Notes: generated by a model not told the origin, from the letters alone. Positions 1 to 7,599 are shown, counted from the stretch's first letter. The stretch: DNA of 64,000 nucleotides from Paenibacillus sp. Soil522 (GCF_001428245.1 NZ_LMRV01000110.1:27313-91312), one strand, 5' to 3'. Made by a program: numbers and translations.

Positions 1-556
1 TATCGAGGAAGCCGCCCTCCAGCAGCTCCGTCATCTTGCCGCGCTCCTCCAGCGTAAATCCGGAATTTCCCAGATTCGGCTTCGGATGCTTCAGATCGAT
101 CTCCTGATGGGCGACATTCAGATCGCCGCAAACGATCACGGGCTTCAAGGTATCCAGCTGCTGCAGATAGCTCCGGAACCGGTTCTCCCATTCCAATCTA
201 TAGTCCAATCTCGACAGATCGCGCTTCGCATTTGGCGTATAGACGTTAACGAGATAGAAGCCGTCGAACTCGAGCGTGATGACACGTCCCTCGGGCTCTG
301 AATTTTCCTCCAGGCCGTAGTGTACCGAAAGAGGCTTTATTCTCGTGAAAACAGCCGTGCCGGAGTAGCCCTTCTTAAGCGCATAATTCCAATACTGCGA
401 ATACTCCCCGCCCAGCTCCATGCTAATTTGTCCCTCTTGCAGCTTCGTCTCTTGCAGGCAAAAGATATCCGCGCCCGTTTCTTTGAAGTAGTCGTTAAAG
501 CCTTTCGTTACGCATGCTCTTAAACCATTAACATTCCAGGATACCAGCTTGATCAT
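1..556 (-). CDS. exoA: Exodeoxyribonuclease III (ExoA/Xth family), 3' end outside window
   Basis: AP endonuclease/3'-5' exonuclease of base-excision repair, in the cytoplasm. The first 185 codons are present; the gene runs off the left edge. Translation of the minus strand begins MIKLVSWNVNGLRA, the metal-binding N-terminus of the family, followed by the conserved metal ligand in FCLQETKLQ (Glu near residue 35), GYSGTAVFTR, and VNVYTPNAKRDLSRLDYR. The family core GDLNVAH follows near residue 150. An AAGGAG ribosome site (complement of 564-569) lies 7 bases before the ATG. It is divergent from the GMC oxidoreductase gene. The identity is secure from these motifs; the missing part would carry the second catalytic His/Asp pair. 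Confidence 0.95.
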   Translation of the reverse strand, partial: MIKLVSWNVNGLRACVTKGFNDYFKETGADIFCLQETKLQEGQISMELGGEYSQYWNYALKKGYSGTAVFTRIKPLSVHYGLEENSEPEGRVITLEFDGFYLVNVYTPNAKRDLSRLDYRLEWENRFRSYLQQLDTLKPVIVCGDLNVAHQEIDLKHPKPNLGNSGFTLEERGKMTELLEGGFLD

Positions 557-700
557 TATCTATCTCCTTGCGGTTCTATCGTTTAGTAACTAGTTTATCA
601 CAGATCCGGAACTGCTTTTCGAAAACGTATAATGATTGATATTCATGAATAATGATATGGAAGCAACCATTTACCGTGACTATGAAGGAAGTGGTAATAA

Positions 701-2254
701 GTGAGGATTCGTGTGGCTGGAGAAAAAGATAGCCTAAGAACAATAGCCCGCTATTACAAGGTTCCCCTGCAAACAATCGTCTCTCTTAACCCGCATATTA
801 ACCATTCAACGCGGAATATTTGTGGTACAGTTGTCAACATCCCCGAGCAGCCAGCCACTCCAAAAACAGTCGCATTTTGTCCTCCCGCATATCCTGACGA
901 ACGCCTTAATCATTGGGTGCCGCTTACTCCTTTATCGCAAATGGCAGAAAACGATTACGATGTACTTATTATCGGAACCGGCGCTGGAGGTAGCGCGACG
1001 CTTTGGAGGTTATGCGAGCAGCTTGGTAAAAGCGGCATTCGAATCGGGATCGTCGAAAGAGGAGATCTTCTGATCCCGACGCATTCACTGAACGTCCCTA
1101 CGCTGTGGAGTTGGTCCCGAATGCTTGAGTACTATTTGAGCCCGAAAGTCAGCAGCCCTATTGGAGAATCTCTGCCTGAATATCCGGGCGCAAGGTTAGT
1201 GTACGCTCTAGGCGGAAGAACTCTGTTCTGGGGTCTTACCTCTCCACGCATCCCTCCGTTTGAGTTTGCGAGCTGGCCGATTGCTTACAAAGAGTTGGAA
1301 CCCTACTACAACCTGGCCGAACAAATGATGAATGTCAGTGGAGATAACACGGCGTTAAATAAAGTTCTTCTCCGTCGACTGTGGGAAAGCGGCTTTCCTG
1401 AATCCACACTTCTGCCGGATGCGATTGGCCGCGGCATGTACAACAACAACTTCAGCGCCACCCAATTCATCGGGGAAGCCTTACGTCTAGGGTCGTTCGA
1501 GCTGGCCGTCAATGCCAGAGCCGTTCGAATCATGACAGAACAAGGCAAGGTCACTGGCGTCCAGGTCAAATCACCCAATAAACAATCTTATATGATTAAG
1601 GCAAAAGTGGTGGTCGTGGCGGGAAGCACATTCGAAACCCCGCGTCTGCTGCTAAATTCCGCGATCCCGGGGAAAGCCATTGGACACTATCTCATTAATC
1701 ATTCTTATTTGCAAACCGGAGGAACCCTGAAACCGAAAGATATCGTGGAAAGCAGTATTTCGCTGTTGATTCCACAAACAGAGAATCGTCCATACCAGTA
1801 TAAAATAACAGGATATGGAACGGAGATCGTCTATGATATTTCCGGAAAAATTCAGGCCCGTTTTGATAACTTCGTCTATTTAGATCATGACAGGAAGGAT
1901 GAATACGGCGTCCCTGAAATTCAGATTAATTTTTCTTATAGTGAAACCGATCTGGCCGTTGTTCACCTTATGCAAGAATCAGTGAGGAAAGTGGCTGCCG
2001 GCATGAAAGCGTCCGTCCCCGCTGACAACTGCATATGGCCTCCCGGATACGATAACCATGATGCAGGAACATGCCGAATGGGCGATGACCCGGAGACATC
2101 GGTCACAAACCGGTATGGTCAAGTCCACAGCACTTCCGGACTATTTATCGCAGACAGCAGCATCTTGCCAAACATTGCTGCGGTAAATCCCCTGCTTACA
2201 AACGTGGCCACAGCTATCCGCACGGCAGATCATATCGTTTGCCAATTCCAGTAG
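701..2254 (+). CDS. LysM domain-GMC family FAD oxidoreductase fusion
   Basis: Predicted flavin-dependent alcohol/sugar dehydrogenase of the glucose-methanol-choline family. Residues 1-48 form a LysM domain (a peptidoglycan or chitin-type glycan binder), ending near TVVNIPEQ. The FAD-binding motif DVLIIGTGAGG lies near residue 86. GGRTLFWG and the C-terminal catalytic region follow: HDAGTCRMG (His) and AAVNPLLTN (Asn). The start is a GTG preceded by GAAGGA at 684-690; no other in-frame start has a better site. I see no signal peptide, so the LysM domain would act inside the cell or spore, or the export route is non-classical. The length of 517 residues equals a normal GMC enzyme plus the added domain. 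The substrate cannot be told from sequence. Confidence 0.85.
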   Translation: MRIRVAGEKDSLRTIARYYKVPLQTIVSLNPHINHSTRNICGTVVNIPEQPATPKTVAFCPPAYPDERLNHWVPLTPLSQMAENDYDVLIIGTGAGGSATLWRLCEQLGKSGIRIGIVERGDLLIPTHSLNVPTLWSWSRMLEYYLSPKVSSPIGESLPEYPGARLVYALGGRTLFWGLTSPRIPPFEFASWPIAYKELEPYYNLAEQMMNVSGDNTALNKVLLRRLWESGFPESTLLPDAIGRGMYNNNFSATQFIGEALRLGSFELAVNARAVRIMTEQGKVTGVQVKSPNKQSYMIKAKVVVVAGSTFETPRLLLNSAIPGKAIGHYLINHSYLQTGGTLKPKDIVESSISLLIPQTENRPYQYKITGYGTEIVYDISGKIQARFDNFVYLDHDRKDEYGVPEIQINFSYSETDLAVVHLMQESVRKVAAGMKASVPADNCIWPPGYDNHDAGTCRMGDDPETSVTNRYGQVHSTSGLFIADSSILPNIAAVNPLLTNVATAIRTADHIVCQFQ

Positions 2255-2290
2255 GGAGCTTTAACATTTAACAGATAACGGTTCAAGTGG

Positions 2291-2325
2291 CCGAGTCTCT
2301 TTGTACATGAGCCTCGGTTTTTTTT
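2291..2325 (+). terminator. Rho-independent terminator after GMC oxidoreductase
   Basis: Stem CCGAG-t-CTC pairs with GAG-c-CTCGG (2291-2317), followed by eight T. It sits 36 bases past the GMC stop codon. Confidence 0.8.
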
Positions 2326-2404
2326 GATAGAAATCGGCATGTTTTCCACGAACCAATTTGATAAGATAAGTACATAAAGAACTCCAATCAGATAGAGGGT
2401 GAAT

Positions 2405-2557
2405 ATGGACGCGAATAAACACCTGCGCTTAGGTGAACATTCAAAAAGGCGGCCGCCAGCCGTCATACGCAGAACAAAACGGGCGATTAAGTGGTACAAC
2501 CTGTCATTATACCGAAAGCTGTTAAAACACTATTTGGAGGCGTTCAAATGGATATGA
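2405..2557 (+). CDS. Small basic protein (50 aa), overlaps the VOC gene
   Basis: Unrecognised 50-codon ORF starting MDANKHLRLG. It has a good ribosome site (GAGGGTGA, 2396-2403) immediately before the ATG region. The product is strongly basic (about 17 Lys/Arg/His) and ends in an aromatic, helix-prone stretch with WYNLSLYRKLLKHYLEAFKW. It overlaps the start of the VOC gene by 10 bases in another frame, which suggests translational coupling. No signal peptide or membrane segment is visible. Function unknown; the charge suggests RNA, DNA or membrane-surface binding, but this is inference. It could also be a chance ORF in a leader. Confidence 0.45.
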   Translation: MDANKHLRLGEHSKRRPPAVIRRTKRAIKWYNLSLYRKLLKHYLEAFKWI

Positions 2558-2952
2558 GGGAACAAGGAAGCAACGAAGCTGTCAAAAGCCCCATCATGAA
2601 CAAGGTAGGCAGTATATTTGTTCCGGTCAAGGATATTGAGAAATCGCGTGATTGGTATTGTCAGCTGCTGGGGCTGCCGAATGATTGTGAAATTATGAAT
2701 GGCCATCTTTGTCCGCTCCCGATGCAGGGCACAGGCCTTATTCTCGACACGATGCCGATGTGGGGCGGGAAAGAGCCCGGAGGGGCTCCTCCTATTAAGA
2801 CGCCGGCCTTCATGCTCTTGACGGGCGATCTCCAAGCGTCCTATGATTTTGCGGTGGCGAATCAGGTGAACATGGTCACGGATATTCAGCATGATCACTG
2901 GTTCGTCATCAAAGACCCGGATGATAATCTGTTAATGGTTTGCCGGGAGTAA
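2548..2952 (+). CDS. VOC (glyoxalase/bleomycin-resistance) family protein
   Basis: Small metal-dependent vicinal-oxygen-chelate protein of 134 residues with one VOC domain. It begins MDMREQGS; the core starts MNKVGSIFVPVKDIEKSRDWYCQLLG, the usual first beta-alpha unit, and ends FVIKDPDDNLLMVC, the usual last strand with KDPDGN-like turn. The ATG at 2548 is chosen because GGAGG sits at 2536-2540; an upstream in-frame start at 2491 has no such site. Members act as lyases, dioxygenases or antibiotic-binding proteins; the specific role is not decided by sequence. Its gene is directly downstream of and overlapping the small basic ORF. Confidence 0.8.
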   Translation: MDMREQGSNEAVKSPIMNKVGSIFVPVKDIEKSRDWYCQLLGLPNDCEIMNGHLCPLPMQGTGLILDTMPMWGGKEPGGAPPIKTPAFMLLTGDLQASYDFAVANQVNMVTDIQHDHWFVIKDPDDNLLMVCRE

Positions 2953-2974
2953 CCGTTGATTTTCGATAGGATCG

Positions 2975-3214
2975 TTGATTTTTGCAATAACGCAGCACCC
3001 TAAAGTATCCTGGTGGAAATTTCGTACGATGCTTGTGTACAAAGCAAGCTGGTATGGCAAACGGGTGATTGCCGTAGCGCGTAACTTTGCCAGCAGCCAA
3101 TTATGCTCCTGTTGCGGAACGAAAAACAAAGACGTGAAGAATCTCGCCTTGCGTGAATGGGAATGCCCAAGCTGCGGCAGCCATCAAACCGTAGGGACTA
3201 CGGGGATAGCCTAA
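2975..3214 (+). pseudogene. Relic of IS200/IS605-type tnpB (OrfB), C-terminal part with internal deletion
   Basis: The translation shows the C-terminal end of a TnpB transposon nuclease: [35 protein letters not shown], then [13 protein letters not shown]. The zinc-finger Cys pairs are intact. Right after the second pair, where a TnpB has the third RuvC aspartate (HDRDxNAA-type motif), the sequence jumps to TVGTTGIA, a common extreme C-terminus of these proteins. Everything N-terminal to WWKF is also missing. The product cannot be an active nuclease. The degenerate element lies between the VOC gene and the AraC regulator and still carries its right-end hairpin. Confidence 0.75.
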
Positions 3215-3252
3215 TCTATATATTTGCCCGTTAGGGTAAAGTTCTTAGGAAT

Positions 3253-3288
3253 CCCCTTCTTCAAAAATCAATTGATTTTAAGAAGGGG
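3253..3288 (+). repeat. IS605-type right-end hairpin of the tnpB relic
   Basis: CCCCTTCTT (3253-3261) pairs with AAGAAGGGG (3280-3288), enclosing a perfect 16-base palindrome AAAATCAATTGATTTT (3264-3279). The placement, about 40 bases after the relic stop codon and followed by AGTTCAA, is that of IS200/IS605 right ends, where the hairpin is bound by the TnpA transposase and forms the end of the omega RNA. It could also act as a weak terminator. Confidence 0.6.
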
Positions 3289-3335
3289 TAGTTCAATTCA
3301 AGGGGACTCGATTACAGATGGAGCTAGGAGCAGAA

Positions 3336-4199
3336 ATGACGATTAGCGGTTCTTGGAAGGCGGGAATAGCGGTGGACGCTGGCTTGAGAACATTTTGGAA
3401 GTCCTATTTGTCCGGCTTGCAGCTGCATGTGGCGGTGGCTGAATATACGAAGGTACCCCTTTCGTGGAATGACGAGGATTACACGCCCGATGTAAATAAG
3501 CTTTATTATATCCAAGAGGGCGAAGGCTACATTAAGGTCGGGAATCGTACGTTTTATCCGAAGGCAGGCGATCTATGCTTGATGCCTGCGGATGTGATCC
3601 AATCCTACGGCACGATCAATACGAACACTTTCGGCAAATACTGGTGCCATTTCACGGCGAAGCTGGGCAATTTCAACCTGTTTCAATTGCTTGAGATGCC
3701 TGTCATGCTGACGGTATCCGATCATCCGGCGCTTATGGATAAATTCGAGCGTCTCATGCATCACCATAAGAGCGGGGATTGGACGGCAGACCTGCATGTA
3801 CAGGCTGTTTTTCTCGAGATTATGGCGATGTTTTTGGAGCAAACCGAGCGGGTTACGATCAACACGCCAGCGACAAGCTCGTTCGAGAAGATGAATGACG
3901 TGCTGACTTATATCGAGGAGCATCTTTCCGAAAATATTACGGTAGACACGCTGGCGCAGCTGGTGCATTTTCACCCCAATTATTTCATACGCATGTTTAA
4001 AAATACGACCGGGCTATCGCCCATTCAATATGTGAACCGCAAGCGCATGGACAAGGCGAGACAGCTGCTCTCCTTTACATCTATGAGCATATCGGCAGTG
4101 GCCGAATCACTGGGCATGGACGCGACTTATTTCTCGCGGCTCTTTAAGGAGTATGCGGCACTATCGCCGAGCGAGTATAGGGAGCTTTCGTTAAAATAG
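3336..4199 (+). CDS. AraC family transcriptional regulator with cupin N-terminus
   Basis: DNA-binding regulator, 287 residues. The N-terminal half is a cupin-like sensor (YYIQEGEGYIKVGNRTFYPKAGDLCLMPADV). The C-terminal 100 residues hold two helix-turn-helix units: VDTLAQLVHFHPNYFIRMFKNTTGLSPIQYVNRKRMDKARQLL and ISAVAESLGMDATYFSRLFKEYAALSPSEYREL. The ATG at 3336 is chosen because AGGAG lies at 3326-3330; the in-frame ATG at 3318 has no ribosome site. It converges on the PhyH-HEAT gene. Regulators of this type often sense sugars or related metabolites in Paenibacillus; the effector is unknown. Its promoter must lie in or next to the tnpB relic. Confidence 0.9.
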   Translation: MTISGSWKAGIAVDAGLRTFWKSYLSGLQLHVAVAEYTKVPLSWNDEDYTPDVNKLYYIQEGEGYIKVGNRTFYPKAGDLCLMPADVIQSYGTINTNTFGKYWCHFTAKLGNFNLFQLLEMPVMLTVSDHPALMDKFERLMHHHKSGDWTADLHVQAVFLEIMAMFLEQTERVTINTPATSSFEKMNDVLTYIEEHLSENITVDTLAQLVHFHPNYFIRMFKNTTGLSPIQYVNRKRMDKARQLLSFTSMSISAVAESLGMDATYFSRLFKEYAALSPSEYRELSLK

Positions 4200-4210
4200 G
4201 ACGGCGAAAT

Positions 4211-4249
4211 AACAAAGAACCGCGGTTGTTAAACCAGTGGTTCTTTGTT
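4211..4249. terminator. Bidirectional terminator between convergent genes
   Basis: Perfect 11-base inverted repeat AACAAAGAACC / GGTTCTTTGTT with a 17-base loop, rich in A on one side and T on the other. It separates the AraC gene from the convergent PhyH-HEAT gene. Confidence 0.8.
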
Positions 4250-4262
4250 TGCGCTTAAAGGA

Positions 4263-5672
4263 TCAAGGATAAAAGGCATTCGCGGGCGTAGTTGTTGTAC
4301 ACCAGCGCGCATTAAACAGCGACTTAATTAGGATATCCTTCGCTTCTTCCGTGCCGATATAGCGGAGCGCTTCGAGTGCATGCGCCCGTACGTAGCGGTT
4401 CCCGTCATCGAGTGCTGCCGTCAAAGCCGGAACGGCTGCAGCAGCTGCGGAGCCGAGTTTTGACAGCGAAAGGCTAGCCGTAAAACGAACCTGCGCATCT
4501 TCATCGGCTAAGCATGCGATTAAAGCTTCGACCGCGGCAGCAGCGTCTGTCTGAATCATCCCCAGCGCTTCTGCGACAGCGCTGCGTATGGAAAGGGCAG
4601 GGTGGGATAACAAACGGGCAAGTCTTGGAAGTGCAGAGCCCGCATGGTGACGCAGCTCGCCAAGCGCGAATATCGCATGGTATAACGTTTCTTCGCGTTC
4701 ATGCACCAGCGCGGCTGTCAATCCTTCGACGGCATCCGGGCCGACGGCCGAGAGCCCGTAAGCGGAAATACGCGATACGTCCACGCGCTTATGGTGAAGT
4801 CCGGCAAGCAAAGCAGCGACGCCCTGCTTGCCATACCTGGCAAGCTCATATGCCGCGTTCAGCGCGTTCGGCTCGAACTTATCCTCTAATGCGCTTGAAA
4901 GCTCGTTAATACTCGCTGCATCCGCTGCCCGGGAATTCGCGATACTGCCTACGCTGCCTGACAGCCAATTCCACGTTTCTTCCCATAACGTTTCATGGTT
5001 CGCAATAGGCAGATCAAGGCCGGAAGGCTCTTTCCACTCCGCGGCCTGGTTATCCCAAGAGGGCCCGGTTGGAGCTGCCGTACGCATAAATTCGAATTTC
5101 AGCATATAGCGGGCATTGCCGAGCACATTCGGCGTCGAGCGATGCCAAATATCGTAATGAATGAGAGCGAATGTACCTGCTTCACCGCTGGCGTAGGCTT
5201 CACCGGCAGTCTCATCGGAGACAAAAGTGCATGATTCGTAATTTTGCGTGCCGGGCAGTATGCCTGTCGGGCCAAGCTCACGAGGCGTATTTTGCGGAAA
5301 ATACATGATCATCGCCCACCATGGATGGTGGTTGCGCATACGCGAGTAGCCAAAGTAGCTGTCCTTATGCCAGCCGCCGGCAGCAGGCAGCGCATTATAA
5401 TGGCCGTGCCGGTGCGCATGCAGCATGTAGTTCGGCCCCAGCACACTCGTTAATGCGCCCGTAATGACGGGGCTGTCGAATACCTGCTGAATCTCGCGGA
5501 TTCGCGGCAGCAGGTTGTTGCCGGGGTTGCCCTCTTCGTCATAAACCCGTTTAAGCTCCTCTGTCATCGCAAGATGGAACGTTTCAGGGAAATCCGTTTT
5601 TAAGATTAGAAAGCCTTCCGTAACGAATTTTCTCATTTGCTCGTCTGTCAGCAATAGCGGTGAATGATTCAT
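4263..5672 (-). CDS. Phytanoyl-CoA dioxygenase (PhyH) domain fused to HEAT repeats
   Basis: Predicted Fe(II)/2-oxoglutarate-dependent oxygenase, 469 residues. Residues 1-200 are a PhyH domain: the iron triad is visible as H102 and D104 in GWHKDSY and a distal His in HYDIWHRS (H172 or H177), with R188 as the likely 2-oxoglutarate ligand in GNARYMLKFEF. Residues about 262-460 contain repeated HEAT units (for example LPRLARLLSHPALSIRSAVAEAL, VEALIACLADEDAQVRFTASL, VPALTAALDDGNRYVRAHALEAL). HEAT repeats usually bind a protein partner, so the fusion suggests substrate presentation or a complex. The ATG has an AGGA-type site in the leader. The substrate is unknown. Confidence 0.85.
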   Translation of the reverse strand: MNHSPLLLTDEQMRKFVTEGFLILKTDFPETFHLAMTEELKRVYDEEGNPGNNLLPRIREIQQVFDSPVITGALTSVLGPNYMLHAHRHGHYNALPAAGGWHKDSYFGYSRMRNHHPWWAMIMYFPQNTPRELGPTGILPGTQNYESCTFVSDETAGEAYASGEAGTFALIHYDIWHRSTPNVLGNARYMLKFEFMRTAAPTGPSWDNQAAEWKEPSGLDLPIANHETLWEETWNWLSGSVGSIANSRAADAASINELSSALEDKFEPNALNAAYELARYGKQGVAALLAGLHHKRVDVSRISAYGLSAVGPDAVEGLTAALVHEREETLYHAIFALGELRHHAGSALPRLARLLSHPALSIRSAVAEALGMIQTDAAAAVEALIACLADEDAQVRFTASLSLSKLGSAAAAAVPALTAALDDGNRYVRAHALEALRYIGTEEAKDILIKSLFNARWCTTTTPANAFYP

Positions 5673-5823
5673 ATCATCGATGTCCTCCTATGGTTTGAAT
5701 TTATAAACCGATTATAGGAGATATCAGGCCAATGCTACATACACGAAACTAAGTGAAGCTTGCATAAAACTAACTTCATCCGCTGCCGGAAATAAGCAAA
5801 AAAGGTTAACCGCAAGCGGCCTT

Positions 5824-5853
5824 AAAAGAGGCTTGTTGCAGTAACCTCTTTTT
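5824..5853 (-). terminator. Hairpin terminator downstream of the small-ORF pair
   Basis: AAAAGAGG (5824-5831) pairs with CCTCTTTT (5845-5852) around a 13-base loop. On the minus strand it follows the stop of the 44-codon ORF by 24 bases, which supports that pair as a transcription unit; it could also work on the plus strand, where five T follow. Confidence 0.55.
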
Positions 5854-5876
5854 GTCTTGAATCTTTGAAGATGGTG

Positions 5877-6011
5877 TTACGCTTTATTATTAATTAGATT
5901 TAGGTATCTAGTATCTCCCGTTTTTACCCAGAGTAGAAAATTTTGACGGTTATGAATGATAGTTGTTTTTATTTTCTCCACGATCGTCTTCTTTTGTACG
6001 ATGTTATTCAC
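5877..6011 (-). CDS. Small hypothetical protein (44 aa), GTG start, coupled to upstream small ORF
   Basis: Unrecognised 44-codon ORF. The GTG start overlaps the stop codon of the 61-residue ORF (GTGAATAA arrangement), typical of translational coupling. The product is basic and begins MNNIVQKKTIVEKIKTT, then has FLLWVKTGDTRYLNL. A hairpin terminator follows 24 bases downstream. No known family is recognised. The two small ORFs may instead be pieces of one decayed gene. Confidence 0.35.
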   Translation of the reverse strand: MNNIVQKKTIVEKIKTTIIHNRQNFLLWVKTGDTRYLNLINNKA

Positions 6012-6189
6012 CTCTATTCTGTAATAGCGGGCCGCCTGTATCCACTCTTTTACGATCTAGCGCCATTTGCTGTTCTTTAGTAAAGGTGACCCGCAGTTTG
6101 GATAGTCCCGTATGTTCGTTGATGTAGACGGTCTTAGACTTACCTTGAATAGTCATGAATAGTTTTGTCCATTCTTCAGGGTTGAACAT
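6004..6189 (-). CDS. Small hypothetical protein (61 aa)
   Basis: Unrecognised ORF beginning MFNPEEWTKLFMTIQGKSK. A clear GGGGAG ribosome site lies 8 bases before the ATG, and upstream sits the symmetric sequence AAAGCGCTTT, which resembles half of a catabolite-response element. The protein is hydrophilic and mixed-charge with no signal peptide or membrane span. It is followed by the overlapping 44-codon ORF and a hairpin. Function unknown. Confidence 0.45.
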   Translation of the reverse strand: MFNPEEWTKLFMTIQGKSKTVYINEHTGLSKLRVTFTKEQQMALDRKRVDTGGPLLQNRGE

Positions 6190-6402
6190 GTGACCAACTC
6201 CCCTTTGAAAGCGCTTTTATACTTAAATATTATGTCCTGGAAACGTGATTCATGCATCCCTCTACGCACTAACTGCCGATTTCAAACATGACTATTTACC
6301 TCTATCACTAGCATGGTCAAATTATCGGAAAATTAGTCACTAAAAAGTGTGTAAGGGACTTTTAACTAGTCTATAAATTTAGTCCAATTGATAGATAACA
6401 AG

Positions 6403-6430
6403 CCCCGTAGGCATAATCTGCGGGGTTCTT
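6403..6430 (+). terminator. Orphan hairpin with short T-run
   Basis: CCCCG (6403-6407) pairs with CGGGG (6421-6425), followed by TTCTTTT. No plus-strand gene directly upstream is recognised, so it may end an unidentified transcript from 6190-6400. Confidence 0.45.
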
Positions 6431-6498
6431 TTAGTTTAAATATTAAGGCTGATAAACTCCCTCAGAGTGTTTTAGGTTATAACTCGGTCCTAGCTGGC

Positions 6499-6654
6499 TT
6501 ATTTGAAGAAAACGAAGGGATTCCCCGAAATTTTTTTTCGAATCTCGGGAGTCATCACGATGGCTGTTATTTCCCTGTATTGGGATATTACCGATGCAGG
6601 CAAAGGTATACTTCCGTCGTAATATAATGGTTTGCTTTTCGGTTCTTTTAACAA
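6499..6654 (-). CDS. Possible small protein (51 aa), TTG start
   Basis: The TTG at 6654 is preceded by an unusually strong ribosome site, AGGGGAGGT (complement of 6662-6670), at 7-base spacing. The 51-codon product begins MLKEPKSKPLYYDGSIPLPASV and ends NPFVFFK. No family recognised. An alternative longer frame covers the same stretch (6443-6688) but its start lacks a site and its composition is less protein-like. The evidence is only the translation signal, so this is tentative. Confidence 0.3.
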   Translation of the reverse strand: MLKEPKSKPLYYDGSIPLPASVISQYREITAIVMTPEIRKKISGNPFVFFK

Positions 6655-6940
6655 ATGTAAAACCTCCCCTCATAAGCTGCTGAAACATATTTTATCTGTT
6701 CGAAAATAAAAAAGCTGTCGATCCATGAAATTCCCAATTAAAACAATGATTGGTGATACCGTTAAGGAACTGGATGGAACAATTGAGAGATACGATGCTC
6801 ATTACAAATGAAAAAGCACCCAAATTGTTCCACTCATCCCAGCATGCAGGGTGAGATCGTAGTGACCGAGTAACAGAAAGTTAAAAATATGGTATATGCC
6901 GTGCATATTTGGGCTGCTCTAAATCACCTCCTGCGAATAA
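6655..6940. other. Intergenic stretch with no secure gene
   Basis: Moderately AT-rich. It holds a 28-codon plus-strand ORF at 6725-6811 (MKFPIKTMIGDTVKELDG...) without a ribosome site, and nothing else I can support. It may be a remnant of a larger gene. Confidence 0.4.
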
Positions 6941-6968
6941 TTGTGCATTTGTGAGAAAACGTTATAAT
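6941..6968 (+). promoter_or_regulatory. Sigma-A-like promoter for the DUF6157 gene
   Basis: TTGTGC (6941-6946), 16-base spacer, perfect TATAAT (6963-6968), 31 bases before the start codon. Confidence 0.55.
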
Positions 6969-6999
6969 AGCTTTATCCTAGGTTAGGAGGCAGACCGCT

Positions 7000-7425
7000 A
7001 TGAACTGGAACTACTATAATACGTTCATTACCGTTTCGCCGGACTGCCCGGCGGAGTTCGGGACGGTGCCGCCGGACAAGAAGGGCGGACGGACAAAACC
7101 GAGTCTCGAATACGAGCTGGCCGCGAGTCGACCGTACGGGTATACACAGGAAGAGCTGATGTACGAGGTGCATGTTCGCCATAAGGAGATTGCGCCAGAG
7201 GAGCTGGAAGCACGGGGGGCGGAAATTCGGAATGAATTTTTTTCGAAGCCGAAGGCTTGTCTAAGGGCCTCCATGCTTCCTAAGAAATATGGCTGGGGCA
7301 TTCATTTTAACGAAGCTGGCAAAATGGCGCTCGTACCCGTGGAATCAGCTGAATACCATCGCTTCGTTGAAGGCGGGCACGGAAATGTGATCGTGCTGCC
7401 GGGTATGCGGAACAGCAAGAAATAA
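7000..7425 (+). CDS. DUF6157-like family protein
   Basis: Conserved protein of 141 residues and unknown function. It shows the pattern I associate with this family: MNWNYYNTFITVSPDCPAEFGTVPP at the N-terminus, LEYELAASRPYGYTQEEL, FFSKPKACLRASMLPKKYGWGIHFN, and a C-terminal VESAEYHRF. TAGGAGG at 6984-6990 gives the ATG at 7000. It is a single-gene unit with its own promoter. It is cytoplasmic by sequence, with no signal peptide. The family assignment is from memory of the motif, so moderately sure. Confidence 0.7.
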   Translation: MNWNYYNTFITVSPDCPAEFGTVPPDKKGGRTKPSLEYELAASRPYGYTQEELMYEVHVRHKEIAPEELEARGAEIRNEFFSKPKACLRASMLPKKYGWGIHFNEAGKMALVPVESAEYHRFVEGGHGNVIVLPGMRNSKK

Positions 7426-7498
7426 CGGCGAATCTGACCCAAACAACGATGCCGCAGAAGCAGCTTCTCTATCATTTATGTTTGGTGTGCAACATTTG

Positions 7499-7512
7499 TG
7501 CAAACGTTGTCA
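7499..7512 (+). promoter_or_regulatory. LacI-type operator / cre-like site O1
   Basis: TGCAAACGTTGTCA, centred on CG at 7505-7506. It matches the LacI/CcpA operator pattern TGNAANCGNTNNCA at every fixed base and lies about 60 bases upstream of the -35 box. Confidence 0.6.
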
Positions 7513-7569
7513 TTTGAGCGGGAATTGGTAAATATACATAACGAAACAGGAAAAAACGGAGAAAATGAA

Positions 7570-7599
7570 TTGACAGCACTTTATTTCCAGTATTAATAT
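7570..7599 (+). promoter_or_regulatory. Promoter of the amylopullulanase gene
   Basis: Perfect -35 TTGACA (7570-7575), 18-base spacer, TAATAT (7594-7599). The predicted start near 7606 gives a leader of about 230 bases carrying two more operator-like sites. Confidence 0.65.

Noticed and set aside
2953-2985. Direct repeat CGTTGATTTT at the left edge of the tnpB relic
   Set aside because: A target duplication was considered, but IS200/IS605 elements do not duplicate their target and the second copy lies inside the relic.
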